Counted from the stretch's first letter, positions 17,632 through 27,489 are shown. The stretch: 64,000 nucleotides of DNA from Dyadobacter sp. CY356 (GCF_021440195.1 NZ_JAJTSZ010000001.1:744001-808000); one strand, 5' to 3'. The notes: a model not told the origin generated them from the letters alone. Made by a program: numbers and translations.

Positions 17632-19398
17632 ATGTATATAAAAATTATGCTTACGGCCTTGCTGATGCTTGGCTTGAAGGCAGCCAACGCCCAAACCGCA
17701 GATATGATCTTAATCAATGGCAAAATCGCTACAATGGTAAAAGATGGAGAATTTGCTGAGGCTGTGGCCATCAAAGGCGGGATTATACTAGGGACAGGAA
17801 CTTCCGCAAATGTAATGGCACAATTCAAATCCGACAATACGAAGGTGATCGATGCAAAAGGCAGAACCATTGTTCCCGGGATCAACGACAGCCATATCCA
17901 CATCATCCGCGAAGGCTTACATTACAATAGCGAGTTGCGCTGGGATGGTGTGAAAACTTTGGCTCGGGCCATGGAAATGCTTAAAGAACAAGCGGACAGA
18001 ACGCCACCAGGTGTCTGGATAAAGGTTATCGGCGGCTGGAACGAATTTCAGTTTGCGGAAAAGCGCCAACCAACACTGGCAGAAATTAATGCGGCAGTGC
18101 CGGATAAGCCAGTCTTTATCACATACTTGTATGGAAAAGCATTCTTGAATAAAAAGGCAATACAGGTGCTGGGCTACGACAGTAAAACTACTTACGAGGG
18201 TAGTTTGGTGGAACTGGACGGCGAGGGTAACCCAACGGGCATGCTCTTTGCAAAAGAAACGCCTAAGGCTATTTATACGACACTTGGGTTGACAACGAAG
18301 TTATCGCACGAAGAAAGGATTAACAGTACCTTGCAGTATTATCGCGAGTTGAACCGGTTCGGTATCACGAGCGCTGCCGATGCGGCTGGCGGAAGCCAGA
18401 ATTACCCGTCCGATTATTCAGTAGCATTACAACTGGCCAAAGAAGGTAAGCTCAATATCAGGACTTCGTATTTCCTGTTTGCCCAACAAAAAGGACGTGA
18501 ACTGGAAGATTATCAAAAATGGGTTGCAATAGCAAAACCAAATAAGAACGATCATATGCTGCTTTCCAATGGATATGATATGGAAGGTGCGGGCGAAAAT
18601 TTAGTGGCCACTGCTGCGGATTTTGAAAATTTTCTCGAACCCCGGACCATTCTTTCCGATCAAATGGAGGCCGACCTGGAACCTGTGATCCGGTTGCTGG
18701 TCAAAAACCGGTGGCCCTTTCGCCTGCACGCTACATATGGTGAATCCATTGAGCGTATGTTAACAGTTTTTGAGAAAGTAAATAACGATACACCTTTCAA
18801 TGGTCTTCGATGGTTTTTTGATCATGCTGAGACCATCACTGACAAGCAATTGGAACGTGTCAGGAAGCTGGGTGGGGGAGTGGCCGTGCAGTTTAGGATG
18901 TATTACCAAGGTGAATTGTATGAAAAATTATATGGAAAAACGGACCGCCAATTACCACCCATCAAGAAGATGCTTTCGATGGACATCCCGGTAGGGATGG
19001 GGACGGATGCAACACGTATTTCTACTTTCAATCCATGGATGGCGATGCACTGGCTGCTGACTGGTAAGACCCTTGGCGGCATGCAATTCTGGCCGGAAGA
19101 TCAAGTACTGGATAAGTTTACGGCGTTGCGTATATATACCAGCGGGAGTGCTTGGTTTACTGGTGAAGAGAAGCTTAAAGGCAGGATTGAGAGGGGAATG
19201 TACGCAGATATAACGATACTGACTAACGACTACTTTTCGGCCGCGGCAGACGACGTGCGCAAGATCGAATCGCTGCTAACCATCGTGAATGGTAAGGTAG
19301 TTTACGCGGCTGGGGAGTACAAGTCGCTGGATGCACCTGTTCCTGCCATCATACCAGAATGGTCGCCGGTGAAATATTACGGAGGTTATCAAAAATAA
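17632..19398 (+). CDS. Amidohydrolase family protein (YtcJ-like)
   Basis: 588 residues with an N-terminal signal peptide (LTALLMLGLKAANAQ). Metal-dependent amidohydrolase fold: NDSHIHI metal-binding HxH, a His in FRLHATYGES, FDHAETITD and GMGTDATRI near the C-terminus, with the flanking beta-sandwich (ILINGKIATMVKDGEFAEAV at the N-terminus, IVNGKVVYAAGEY at the C-terminus). YtcJ-type enzymes cleave amides or hydrolyse small cyclic compounds; many substrates are uncharacterised. Exported, so it acts in the periplasm together with its lipoprotein and MBL neighbours. Tightly spaced operon gene. Confidence 0.88.
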   Translation: MYIKIMLTALLMLGLKAANAQTADMILINGKIATMVKDGEFAEAVAIKGGIILGTGTSANVMAQFKSDNTKVIDAKGRTIVPGINDSHIHIIREGLHYNSELRWDGVKTLARAMEMLKEQADRTPPGVWIKVIGGWNEFQFAEKRQPTLAEINAAVPDKPVFITYLYGKAFLNKKAIQVLGYDSKTTYEGSLVELDGEGNPTGMLFAKETPKAIYTTLGLTTKLSHEERINSTLQYYRELNRFGITSAADAAGGSQNYPSDYSVALQLAKEGKLNIRTSYFLFAQQKGRELEDYQKWVAIAKPNKNDHMLLSNGYDMEGAGENLVATAADFENFLEPRTILSDQMEADLEPVIRLLVKNRWPFRLHATYGESIERMLTVFEKVNNDTPFNGLRWFFDHAETITDKQLERVRKLGGGVAVQFRMYYQGELYEKLYGKTDRQLPPIKKMLSMDIPVGMGTDATRISTFNPWMAMHWLLTGKTLGGMQFWPEDQVLDKFTALRIYTSGSAWFTGEEKLKGRIERGMYADITILTNDYFSAAADDVRKIESLLTIVNGKVVYAAGEYKSLDAPVPAIIPEWSPVKYYGGYQK

Positions 19399-19412
19399 AA
19401 ACCCTGACATTC

Positions 19413-20441
19413 ATGGAAAAAATAAAAATGGAAGCCAAAAAGGCTGCCCTGCAAGCTGTTGTATTTTTGATATCGGGCATTGCCACATTTGCCCAGGTAC
19501 CTTCCCCGCCGCAGGTGCCAATCTGGGATGCCAATCTGGTTATATTGAAGCTGCACAAGATTAGCGACAACGTATTTGCTGTAATCCCGGCAACTGCCGA
19601 AGTCGAAACAACTAAAGGAATCCCTCAGGCCACTACGGCCGGGTTCATTGTTGGAGAAAAAGGTGTTTTGCTCATTGAAACCATGATGACCAAAAGGCTT
19701 TATGATCAGCTTTTCGCGCTGGTTCGCTCCGTTACTAACAAACCGATCATTTATGCAGTAAACACCAGCGATCACGGCGACCATTGTTTTGGGAATTACC
19801 TGCTGCCAAAACAGACGCTCATTGTCCAGAATGAATTCTGCAATGAAAATCTGACGAAAAGTTATGATGGGATCAAACAGTTTATGGTGGCATTGTTCGG
19901 CAAAGGGAGGGGGATCGAAGACACCCGCCTGCGGGTCGCGGATATTCTGATCCCAAAATACCAGAATGTGAAAATCGATATGGGAAATGGTAATGTGGTT
20001 GAGTTGATCAATATCGGCACAGCCCAGTCTCCGGCCGATCTGTTTGTAAAAGTGAATGCAAAAGGTAAAAATATTTGGTGGCTGGGAAATCCATTTCTTG
20101 CGGAAAGTCCCAGTATTCCTTGGCTATTTGACGGATATTTTCTAGAACCAGTCGAGAATTTGAAAAAAATCTATGCGATGATCGGCGATGATGACGTGAT
20201 CATTCCGGGTCACGGTCGTATCACCAACAAGAATGGCATCAAGTTCACCATAGATTATGTAACGGCTCTCAAAATAAACATTGAAATGGCTTTGAAAGAT
20301 AGCCTGACGCTGGAGCAGGTCCGGAAAAAAGTAACTATGAAAGATTTTGATAAAGGGTATGTGCTCTTCGACTGGCTGCACTACAATTTCAACATCCCTA
20401 ACGCCTACAAAGATATCAGTAACAGTAAGTCTAAACAATAG
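19413..20441 (+). CDS. MBL-fold metallo-hydrolase, secreted
   Basis: About 342 residues with a signal peptide (VFLISGIATFAQ). The metal motif reads NTSDHGDHCFGN where the common form is NTHxHxDH: the first His is Ser here. Later ligands fit: the GTAQSPADLFV segment, WWLGNPF and the final IPGHGRI. Activity may therefore be altered or mononuclear, or this is one of the sub-families with a changed first ligand. The ATG at 19413 follows the amidohydrolase stop by 14 nt; an earlier in-frame ATG at 19359 would overlap that gene and lacks a signal peptide start. Fourth gene of the catabolic run. Confidence 0.82.
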   Translation: MEKIKMEAKKAALQAVVFLISGIATFAQVPSPPQVPIWDANLVILKLHKISDNVFAVIPATAEVETTKGIPQATTAGFIVGEKGVLLIETMMTKRLYDQLFALVRSVTNKPIIYAVNTSDHGDHCFGNYLLPKQTLIVQNEFCNENLTKSYDGIKQFMVALFGKGRGIEDTRLRVADILIPKYQNVKIDMGNGNVVELINIGTAQSPADLFVKVNAKGKNIWWLGNPFLAESPSIPWLFDGYFLEPVENLKKIYAMIGDDDVIIPGHGRITNKNGIKFTIDYVTALKINIEMALKDSLTLEQVRKKVTMKDFDKGYVLFDWLHYNFNIPNAYKDISNSKSKQ

Positions 20442-20446
20442 CTGCT

Positions 20447-21814
20447 ATGAAGCATATTCTACTTTTGTGCTTTGTGCTCGGATCCCTGGGAACCAGCGCG
20501 CAATATGTGCCGCTGAAAATGCTCCGGTATGATGAAGACTACTCATCCCTGGAATCGGATACCACAGACAATTTTTACCATGATCTTAAATTTTCGCCAC
20601 TGTCAAAGAGCCGTCAAACATATATCAGTTTTGGCGGGGACGTGCGGTTTCAATATTATCATGTGATTAATGATGACTGGGGCGAGCAGCCGGACAAAAA
20701 TTACGGTTATGTTTTCTCCCGCTACCTTGGGCATGCTGATTTTCATTCCGGTAACCATTTCCGGGCCTTTCTGGAATTGCAGAGCGGAATGGCCAATGCA
20801 AAAGCCAGCACAACCCCGGCTGACGAAAATCCGCTGGACCTGCACCAGGCTTTTTTTGATGTTAGTGTATTGCCAGGACAAAAGAAAAACCTGGTTTTTC
20901 GTATGGGCCGGCAGGAATTATCTTACGGCTCGCAGCGCCTGATTTCTGTCAGGGAGGGCCCAAATAACCGGCAGGCATTTGACGGCATCAAGGCAATGGT
21001 TTCTCAAGCGAATTACAAAACAGACCTGCTATACACCCATTATGTAGCTTCTAAAAAAGGTGTATTTGACGATGGGTATAACAAAAACATTAAACTCTGG
21101 GGTGCATATAATGTGATAAATAAGATTCCTTTTTTGCAGAATGCAGACGTATATTATTTTGGCTTTGACAAAAAAACCAACAGCTATGACGATGGCAAGG
21201 GCAAGGAAATGAGGCATTCAATTGGGACCAGGATTTGGGGAAAGGATGAACGCTGGCGGTATGATTTGGAAACTATTTATCAGTTTGGCGGTTTTGCAGG
21301 CAAATCTATTCGAGCGTGGACAGCTTCTGCTCATGTAGACTATGTGCTGGATCACCTTCGATTCCAGCCAGAACTTGGCATGAAGGCGGAGATTATCAGC
21401 GGAGATAAAAGGCAGGGAGACGATAAGCTTAACACTTTTAATCCGTTATTTCCCAGGGGTGGCTATTTTGGCCTGGCGGCTCTGATTGGCCCCGCTAACC
21501 TTGTAGATGTTCATCCTTCTGTCAATTTAAATTTTACTAAAAAACTCAGCATTGATTTTGACTATGACATTTTCTGGCGTTACAGTGCCCAAGACGGCGT
21601 TTATGGACCAAATGCTGCAATGATTTATTCGAGCTCTGAAATTGCAGAAAAACTTATTGGACATCAGTATTCAATGGTTACCGAATATACCACCAATGCG
21701 TTTCTTCATTTTGGCTGTGAGCTTACCTACTTTCAAACCGGCAAATTTCTCCGTCAAGCCGGCCCCGGTAAAAATTTACTTTTTCTATGCCTCACTGCCG
21801 AATTGAAATTTTGA
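20447..21814 (+). CDS. Alginate-export-type outer membrane porin
   Basis: 455 residues, signal peptide MKHILLLCFVLGSLGTSAQ. Repeated amphipathic strands with the alginate_exp family signatures: FGGDVRFQYYHV, RAFLELQSGMA, VFRMGRQELSYGSQRLISVREGPNNRQAFDGIKA. This family forms 18-stranded channels for sugar acids or small organic acids, and it probably admits the operon's substrate. It starts 5 nt after the MBL gene stop, so it belongs to the same transcript, as its last gene. A further IS remnant follows. Confidence 0.85.
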   Translation: MKHILLLCFVLGSLGTSAQYVPLKMLRYDEDYSSLESDTTDNFYHDLKFSPLSKSRQTYISFGGDVRFQYYHVINDDWGEQPDKNYGYVFSRYLGHADFHSGNHFRAFLELQSGMANAKASTTPADENPLDLHQAFFDVSVLPGQKKNLVFRMGRQELSYGSQRLISVREGPNNRQAFDGIKAMVSQANYKTDLLYTHYVASKKGVFDDGYNKNIKLWGAYNVINKIPFLQNADVYYFGFDKKTNSYDDGKGKEMRHSIGTRIWGKDERWRYDLETIYQFGGFAGKSIRAWTASAHVDYVLDHLRFQPELGMKAEIISGDKRQGDDKLNTFNPLFPRGGYFGLAALIGPANLVDVHPSVNLNFTKKLSIDFDYDIFWRYSAQDGVYGPNAAMIYSSSEIAEKLIGHQYSMVTEYTTNAFLHFGCELTYFQTGKFLRQAGPGKNLLFLCLTAELKF

Positions 21815-21919
21815 AGTACCACAATGCGCTATAACCGTTTTAAAGTCATCGCGAATGCCTAAAAAAAAATCCTTAATGTTGGGCTGCCCCCAAAAGCCGG
21901 ACGGTATAAATTTTAACGT

Positions 21920-22290
21920 TTAGTGAAATTGAGTCCGGTAAATTACCGGGCTCACTCCATTTAAATTGAGTCATATCCTTTCGTTATTGTCATACTCTAA
22001 ATATTCACAGATTTCTTTTTGAGTTCATCAATGTTGCTATGTTTTTCATATAAAACAGTTCCAACTTAATTATTCCAAAGAAGTTGTCTATGATAGCATT
22101 ATTCAGACAGTAGCCCTTTCGGGACATGCTTCGCGTAATTCTTTTGCTGGTATTGCTTCATTTGATATTGCTATACCAGGATTACAGGTATATCCTTTCA
22201 ATCACCCGATTGGCCGCATTTACATCAACTTTTAAGTAATTTAACGGATTTTGTACAACAGAAACAAATTAGCTTTTTCGCAGACAAGTA
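21920..22290 (-). pseudogene. IS3-family transposase (orfB C-terminus) remnant
   Basis: The minus strand reads, in two frames, a HSDQGWQYQ-like region with stops, then MSRKGYCLNNAIIDNFFGII, MKNIATLMNSKK, then after a frameshift YLEYDNNERI, a stop, LNLNGVSPVIYRTQFH and the terminal stop at 21922-21920. This is the DDE domain end (the final catalytic Glu region is altered) of an IS150-like IS3 transposase. The N-terminal part and the inverted repeats are gone. It marks the boundary between the catabolic operon and the response-regulator gene. Nothing further is seen in 22291-22546. Confidence 0.8.
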
Positions 22291-22546
22291 TTTATAAACA
22301 ACTTTCAGACCAGAAAACTTTGCAAAAGCACGGTTGACGATGACAATATTTTTGACTTCGCTTTTTGCGCCAGATAGCCAAACTGAATGTCCGGACAAAA
22401 AGATTTGATATAAAAATTCAAGCCTTCCGGATTTCTATCGATCTCATAATGAGTGGTCTTGATTTTGAAGGAAATTGATAGGACAGAAAATAAATGTTCA
22501 GAAATTGAACACTGCTCTGCAATAGCAAACCCTGGCAAGATGCCAT

Positions 22547-24484
22547 TTATATGCTGAAATCTCTTCTGATTCCCAACTTTTTCATTTTTGACCCCAGCGT
22601 TGTTGGAGGGATATTTAGTATAGCCGCTGCTCCATCCACACCCCGGATGCGGCCATTGCATTTTTTTAGGATTTCAATGATATAGTCCCTTTCATTTTCA
22701 AATATGGTTTTCAGACGCACTTCTTCTTCCCTTTCCGATGGTTTCATAGGCTGATGCGCCGGTAGCAGTATCTGATCGATAAGCTCACTATTTGCAAGCA
22801 GGACGCTTCTTTCAATTACGTTTTCTAACTCACGAATATTTCCCGGCCAATTATATGCGAGTAAGTTTCTCATCGCTTTATCAGAGATGCCCGAGACTTT
22901 TCGTCCGATTTTGCCAGAATAAACTTGCACAAAATGATTCACAAGCAGCGGAATGTCTTCCCTGCGCTCAGCAAGAGAAGGTACATGGATAGGAAATACA
23001 TTCAGCCGATAGTAGAGGTCAAGCCGGAAACGACCTTCGGCGACTTCCTTTTCCAGATTCCGGTTAGTGGCAGCTATAATCCTGATGTTAACTTTGACGG
23101 GGGCTTTTCCACCAATGCGCTCAATCTCTTTTTGTTGTAAAACCCGGAGCAGTTTTACCTGTGTTTCAAGCGGCATGTCCCCGATCTCATCCAGGAAAAT
23201 CGTGCCATTATTGGCCTGCTCAAATCTTCCCAAACGCTTTTCGAACGCCCCTGTAAAGGCACCCTTCTCATGACCAAAAAGTTCGGATTCGATCAGATTT
23301 GACGGTAACGCAGCAGAATTTACTTTGATAATTGGGTGATCTCTTCTGGAAGAAAGCGCATGGATGCTGTCAGCGATTCTTTCTTTGCCCGTTCCGCTTT
23401 CACCGGTAATGAGTACAGATGTGTCCACTGGCGCAACCTGGCTTATCAGATCAAAAACTGCCGTGAGCTGCGGACTACGACCAATAATCCCGTTGAAAAT
23501 TGAATTGACAGCATGCGCAGGCGGGGCCACAGATATCTTCCCGGTTGCGGTAGAAATACGGAACATAGCCTGCGTTGCAACAATCAGAAAAGGGCGGATC
23601 CGATGGCATAAAGCAACCTGATTTTGGTTAAAAGCATTGGGACGACGGTTATAGAATGAAAGGGAAAGAGGGTTGTCAGCTTTGGGTGCCAAGGGCTGCA
23701 ACGGAAGGCTAAGCATAGCGCTCATTCCAAATGTGTCTGCAATGATCTTATGCATGGAAAGCCCTGAAATAACCGATTCAAATTCTTTTTCATTATAAAA
23801 TTGTATATCAGATGCGATCCTTGTGACAGCTTGCAGTCGATTAATTTCATGGGCTTTTAAGTTGCAAATCGTCCGAAGTCCGTCAATCGTGATGACCTGA
23901 TACTCATTGAAGCCAATTCTCAGAAAATACAAAGTATCGTTTTGTTGCATGGAAGTTGAGGTCGGGAATTCAACAGCCATTAAATCGAACGAAATAAAAG
24001 GTTGCAAGACCTGCGCAATCACCAGCAGTTTCTGCTCCGGCGGGATACCATCAGCGGTTATGTTTTCCAGCTGCGTTTGAAGCAAAGTCTCTTTTCGGAG
24101 CTGTGATTCCAGCCCATTTTCATGATGATACACTGCGATTTGTAAGGCTACCAATAAGTCTTTTTCGCGAAATGGTTTAACCAGAAATCCATTCGGATGA
24201 GTTGCCTTGGCAGCATTCAGTACTTGTTCATTCGAATTGGCAGACAAGTAAATGAAAGGAATATTGGCGTCCCTTAATTGAACTGCTAAATCAATACCAG
24301 TCCTGTTCCCGGATAAAAATATGTCAAGCAAAACCAGATCAGGTTTTTCGGCTGCAATAATCTCCTCTGCCTGTTCTACCGACCGTGCCACACTGCAAAC
24401 CGTGTAGTCAGCGCGCTGCAACATAATACGCAAATGATTTGCCTCAATAAATTGGTCTTCAACGATGAGTATCTTCTTGCTCAT
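22547..24484 (-). CDS. Sigma-54-dependent response regulator (NtrC family)
   Basis: 645 residues: receiver domain with phospho-acceptor Asp54 ([10 protein letters not shown]), a GAF-like middle region, an AAA+ sigma-54 activator domain with Walker A GESGTGKE (361-368) and GAFTGA loop (408-413), Walker [11 protein letters not shown]-finger region, and a Fis-type HTH at the C-terminus ([25 protein letters not shown]). The presence of GAFTGA means it activates sigma-54 promoters. It starts 13 nt after kinase 2, its cognate partner. It is the natural candidate for binding the paired palindromes in front of kinases 1, 2 and the deacetylase gene. Confidence 0.93.
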   Translation of the reverse strand: MSKKILIVEDQFIEANHLRIMLQRADYTVCSVARSVEQAEEIIAAEKPDLVLLDIFLSGNRTGIDLAVQLRDANIPFIYLSANSNEQVLNAAKATHPNGFLVKPFREKDLLVALQIAVYHHENGLESQLRKETLLQTQLENITADGIPPEQKLLVIAQVLQPFISFDLMAVEFPTSTSMQQNDTLYFLRIGFNEYQVITIDGLRTICNLKAHEINRLQAVTRIASDIQFYNEKEFESVISGLSMHKIIADTFGMSAMLSLPLQPLAPKADNPLSLSFYNRRPNAFNQNQVALCHRIRPFLIVATQAMFRISTATGKISVAPPAHAVNSIFNGIIGRSPQLTAVFDLISQVAPVDTSVLITGESGTGKERIADSIHALSSRRDHPIIKVNSAALPSNLIESELFGHEKGAFTGAFEKRLGRFEQANNGTIFLDEIGDMPLETQVKLLRVLQQKEIERIGGKAPVKVNIRIIAATNRNLEKEVAEGRFRLDLYYRLNVFPIHVPSLAERREDIPLLVNHFVQVYSGKIGRKVSGISDKAMRNLLAYNWPGNIRELENVIERSVLLANSELIDQILLPAHQPMKPSEREEEVRLKTIFENERDYIIEILKKCNGRIRGVDGAAAILNIPPTTLGSKMKKLGIRRDFSI

Positions 24485-24496
24485 ATATTGCAGGGG

Positions 24497-26764
24497 TTAT
24501 ATAGAACCATACTGAGCTGCATTCTTTTCTTCGGCAATATACTTAAAATCGATTTGAATTGTAGTTCCTCCATTATTCCTGATGACAAGATTACCTTCAA
24601 GTTCTTCACTTAATCCTTTAATAAGCGTTAATCCAAATGAATTAATGTTTTGTTTTTCAAAGTCCTCAGGCATGCCAATACCATTATCGGAAACACTCAG
24701 TACAAAATTATTTATACCGTTTTGTTTAAGTACCACATGAATTTTTCCAGGCCGTCCATCCTGAAAGGCGTATTTTAAAGAATTAATGATCGCCTCATTC
24801 AATATCAGGCCCAACGGGATAGCGTGACTAATATTCATCTCCAATCGTTCAATATCCAGGTCGAATGTGACCGGTGAGCTGGTCTCGAAACAGTCTTTGA
24901 GATACTCCACCAATTCATGAATGTATGGCGAGATTTCAATAAATGTAAGGTTATCCGACTGGTACAACTTCTGATGGATCATAGACATAGACTGGATCCG
25001 ATGTTCACTTTCCGCCAGTACCATTTTTGCCTCATCGCCTTTTAAAAACTCGGATTGGCTTTCCAGTAGTCCAACGATCATGTGCAGGTTATTTTTTACC
25101 CGATGATGGATTTCCTTCATCAGCCATTCCTTTTCAGTCAGCAGACGCCCCAATGAAATATTTTTATTGTTGATCTCTTCCTGCCGACAGGCCATGTCCT
25201 TGTTATTTTTCTTTACCAACCGGTACCCGTAAATCAAGAGCCCGGTAATGATAAGCAGCAAAGCGATGCTGACAAACGTGATCATGTGAATAATTGACGC
25301 CTGGTGTAGCATATTTTGCTGGAGCGTGGACTCTTTTTTAAGCAGCGCGATCTTTTCCTCTTTTTTTTCTGTCTCGTAAACGATTTCCAGTTTGCTGATC
25401 TGCCTGGCTTTATTTTCATTAAAGATCGAGTCTTTAAGTACGCTATATTTTTGATAATGTGTTAGTGCAGAAAGATAATCGTGATTCGCCGAATCCAGGG
25501 TAGATTGCCAAAAATCGTTCATGAACGTGAGTTCTTTCGAGTTGGAGTTGCTGGCAAGTACCTTATGTACATCGACCAATTTTTGAGCCTGCTTATAATC
25601 GGCCTTAGCCAGATAAAACCGGATCAGGGTATGGTATATCCTTTCCTTTTGTGCGCTTTCCTCAACTAATTCCTCAGCGATTGCTAAAAGTTCATTAACA
25701 TATGGTGTGGCTTTATCATATTGTTCCAATTCGCGGTAGAGGTGCACATAAACCCGGTCAAGCCATTGCTTATGAAGCAATTCTTTTATGGGAAATTTTC
25801 TCTTGATATCGGTTATTAAGCGTAGTGCATCCTCATGTTTTTTTAGGTTTATAAGTGTACGGGCCAAATTGCCGGCAATCATATGAACAGTTACCGGGTC
25901 ATTAAACTTTTTTGCAATCTCCAACCCATTTTCAAAATTTTCTCGTGCGTTTATGTATTCACCCAATGAGAACTGCGTCAATCCAACCCTGTTATAGGAT
26001 GTGGCAACCGGAAGTGAGGTATCATTGAGCGAACGAGCTGCGCGCAAGCCCTGCATGCCATATTTAATACCTTCCTCGGGCATTCCCATAATTGTGTAAA
26101 CTGTACCCAGAAGGTCGTAAACAGCCATTAATCTGCGGTATCTGACGGATTGGTAGGTTTGCAGAGATTGCTTTAAAAAGGACAAGGCGAAACTGTCATT
26201 GCCCTGTATCATGTAGAGCTCGCCCAGGGCCAGCAAAACATCTCCTTCTTTCAAAGTGTACTTCCCGGTCCGAAATGCGTCCAGCGATTTCTTGAAATAA
26301 TTTATCCTGCCCTTGATCTCAGACTCTGAAAGTGAATAGAAGCCCCCTTGCCTGTAATAGCTTTCTCCAAGCATTGCATAATTCTTCTGCTTGTTAAACA
26401 TGCTAATTGCTTCATTGTTAGCTTCTTTAGCTTTCTTTTGAAGATTAAACAATGGGAGAATCGCAGCTTGCTGAAAATAGGCCAGTGCGAGGCCTTTATT
26501 GAAATTCAGGGTGGTAGCAAGCTTTTCGGCGGCGTTACTGTAAAGCCTGGCGCTATCTAGTTCTTTGGCATTCCGGCCTTCCCGGTAAAAATACTGGTCG
26601 CTCAACTGAATGTATAACATCACCCGGTTTGTATCGGCAGGACTGTTTTTGAGTTTAGCCAGAATCGGCGCAGTATCCTTGGGAGTAAAAGGTCCGAGGT
26701 AGTCAGCATAGGCACTGAAAGCAAGGAATAATAAAACGCCTATCGGGGCAAGGATTTTAACCAT
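24497..26764 (-). CDS. TPR-containing sensor histidine kinase (HisKA_2 type), kinase 2
   Basis: About 755 residues, the same architecture as kinase 1: signal peptide (MVKILAPIGVLLFLAFSAYA), tetratricopeptide repeats in the periplasm, one transmembrane helix (VSIALLLIITGLLIYGYR), HisKA_2 EIHHRVKNNL (His554), HATPase_c NEAIINSLKYAF and DNGIGM. The longer frame to 26818 adds 18 codons that lie upstream of the predicted promoter, so I use ATG 26764, 28 nt from the -24/-12-like motif. It is followed directly by the sigma-54 regulator, forming a two-component pair. Confidence 0.9.
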   Translation of the reverse strand: MVKILAPIGVLLFLAFSAYADYLGPFTPKDTAPILAKLKNSPADTNRVMLYIQLSDQYFYREGRNAKELDSARLYSNAAEKLATTLNFNKGLALAYFQQAAILPLFNLQKKAKEANNEAISMFNKQKNYAMLGESYYRQGGFYSLSESEIKGRINYFKKSLDAFRTGKYTLKEGDVLLALGELYMIQGNDSFALSFLKQSLQTYQSVRYRRLMAVYDLLGTVYTIMGMPEEGIKYGMQGLRAARSLNDTSLPVATSYNRVGLTQFSLGEYINARENFENGLEIAKKFNDPVTVHMIAGNLARTLINLKKHEDALRLITDIKRKFPIKELLHKQWLDRVYVHLYRELEQYDKATPYVNELLAIAEELVEESAQKERIYHTLIRFYLAKADYKQAQKLVDVHKVLASNSNSKELTFMNDFWQSTLDSANHDYLSALTHYQKYSVLKDSIFNENKARQISKLEIVYETEKKEEKIALLKKESTLQQNMLHQASIIHMITFVSIALLLIITGLLIYGYRLVKKNNKDMACRQEEINNKNISLGRLLTEKEWLMKEIHHRVKNNLHMIVGLLESQSEFLKGDEAKMVLAESEHRIQSMSMIHQKLYQSDNLTFIEISPYIHELVEYLKDCFETSSPVTFDLDIERLEMNISHAIPLGLILNEAIINSLKYAFQDGRPGKIHVVLKQNGINNFVLSVSDNGIGMPEDFEKQNINSFGLTLIKGLSEELEGNLVIRNNGGTTIQIDFKYIAEEKNAAQYGSI

Positions 26765-26791
26765 AACGTAACACAGATTTATAAAACTTGC

Positions 26792-26808
26792 ATCAGAAAT
26801 TATACCAG
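26792..26808 (-). promoter_or_regulatory. Sigma-54-like promoter of kinase 2
   Basis: Minus strand CTGGTATAATTTCTGAT, same pattern and same distance to the start codon as the kinase-1 promoter. Confidence 0.5.
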
Positions 26809-26945
26809 CATTTCCCAATGATAACCCCGCAAACTGCCAAACCGCTAAGTACCCCTAAATATCGTCAGAAAAGAGTCTTTTAAGGCCCATAGTTGGGAAA
26901 TATAATGCCTCTTCGACTTATATTAATGAGCCGGATCCTGGCCTT

Positions 26946-26992
26946 CCAACGAAATATCGTTGGATTATGCTTTGCCGACGAAATACAGTCGG
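26946..26992. promoter_or_regulatory. Paired palindromic operator/enhancer, copy B (best copy)
   Basis: CCAACGAAATATCGTTGG (26946-26963), an 18-bp site with perfect 7-bp arms, and CCGACGAAATACAGTCGG (26975-26992), with perfect 5-bp arms; starts 29 bp apart. They lie 138 bp upstream of the kinase-2 promoter, the usual range for sigma-54 enhancers. Confidence 0.65.
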
Positions 26993-27199
26993 GAATTTGA
27001 GCTCCAGATGGATGTCTAGTCAAGCGCATAGATAAAATCCGGTGGTTAACATGTACGAATTACTATCTGAAATAGAATTGTAAATACATATTCTCCAAAC
27101 CCTGTTTCTACTTATAAAGAGAACAATTATATCTATCACCGCTTGATGAGCGGCAGTTTGCATGGTATAACAAATCTTTTCATGATATAAAGGATGTCG

Positions 27200-27248
27200 T
27201 TGACTTAATATCGTCGGAACAAGCTGGAATCAAACGATATATCGTACG
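27200..27248. promoter_or_regulatory. Paired palindromic operator/enhancer, copy C
   Basis: TTGACTTAATATCGTCGG (27200-27217; 14 of 18 to the consensus) and CAAACGATATATCGTACG (27231-27248), starts 31 bp apart, 66 bp before the deacetylase promoter-like motif. Confidence 0.5.
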
Positions 27249-27314
27249 ATAAACGTTGGCGAAATTTACTAAGTGTCTTTTTATGAGGCAATTATAAATA
27301 TGGTATTGTTTTGT

Positions 27315-27331
27315 CTGGTACACTTACTGTT
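27315..27331 (+). promoter_or_regulatory. Sigma-54-like promoter of the deacetylase gene
   Basis: CTGGTACACTTACTGTT on the plus strand, matching the motif in front of the two kinases. It would give a leader of about 150 nt. Confidence 0.45.
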
Positions 27332-27489
27332 GTTCATAAGTCCCAATAAAAAGACTGGTAAAGGTTCATGATTTCCGTACAAGTAAAATTACACATCAAA
27401 CCCATACTGCACTACTTATCATTGACTGGTGTCAAGACCCTTACCGTGTCAATTTGAATGGTCAAGGAGCAGGTTTTATTAAAATATTT

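Larger units (their letters stand above)
26819..27489. other. Divergent regulatory interval, kinase 2 / deacetylase
   Basis: About 670 nt without a convincing gene. It holds two copies of the paired palindrome (26946-26992 and 27200-27248) and a plus-strand -24/-12-like motif (27315-27331). A 29-codon ORF at 27369 could be a leader peptide but has no support. Confidence 0.6.

Noticed and set aside
17152..17906. Two long minus-strand ORFs antisense to the lipoprotein hydrolase and amidohydrolase
   Set aside because: Both strands cannot code here; the plus-strand frames carry the catalytic motifs and signal peptides.
22305..22661. 118-codon minus-strand ORF overlapping the response regulator start of HTH
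   Set aside because: It overlaps the regulator's C-terminal HTH in another frame and has no domain; the rest is IS debris.
27369..27458. 29-codon ORF in the leader of the deacetylase gene
   Set aside because: No ribosome-binding site or recognisable leader-peptide pattern; could be chance.
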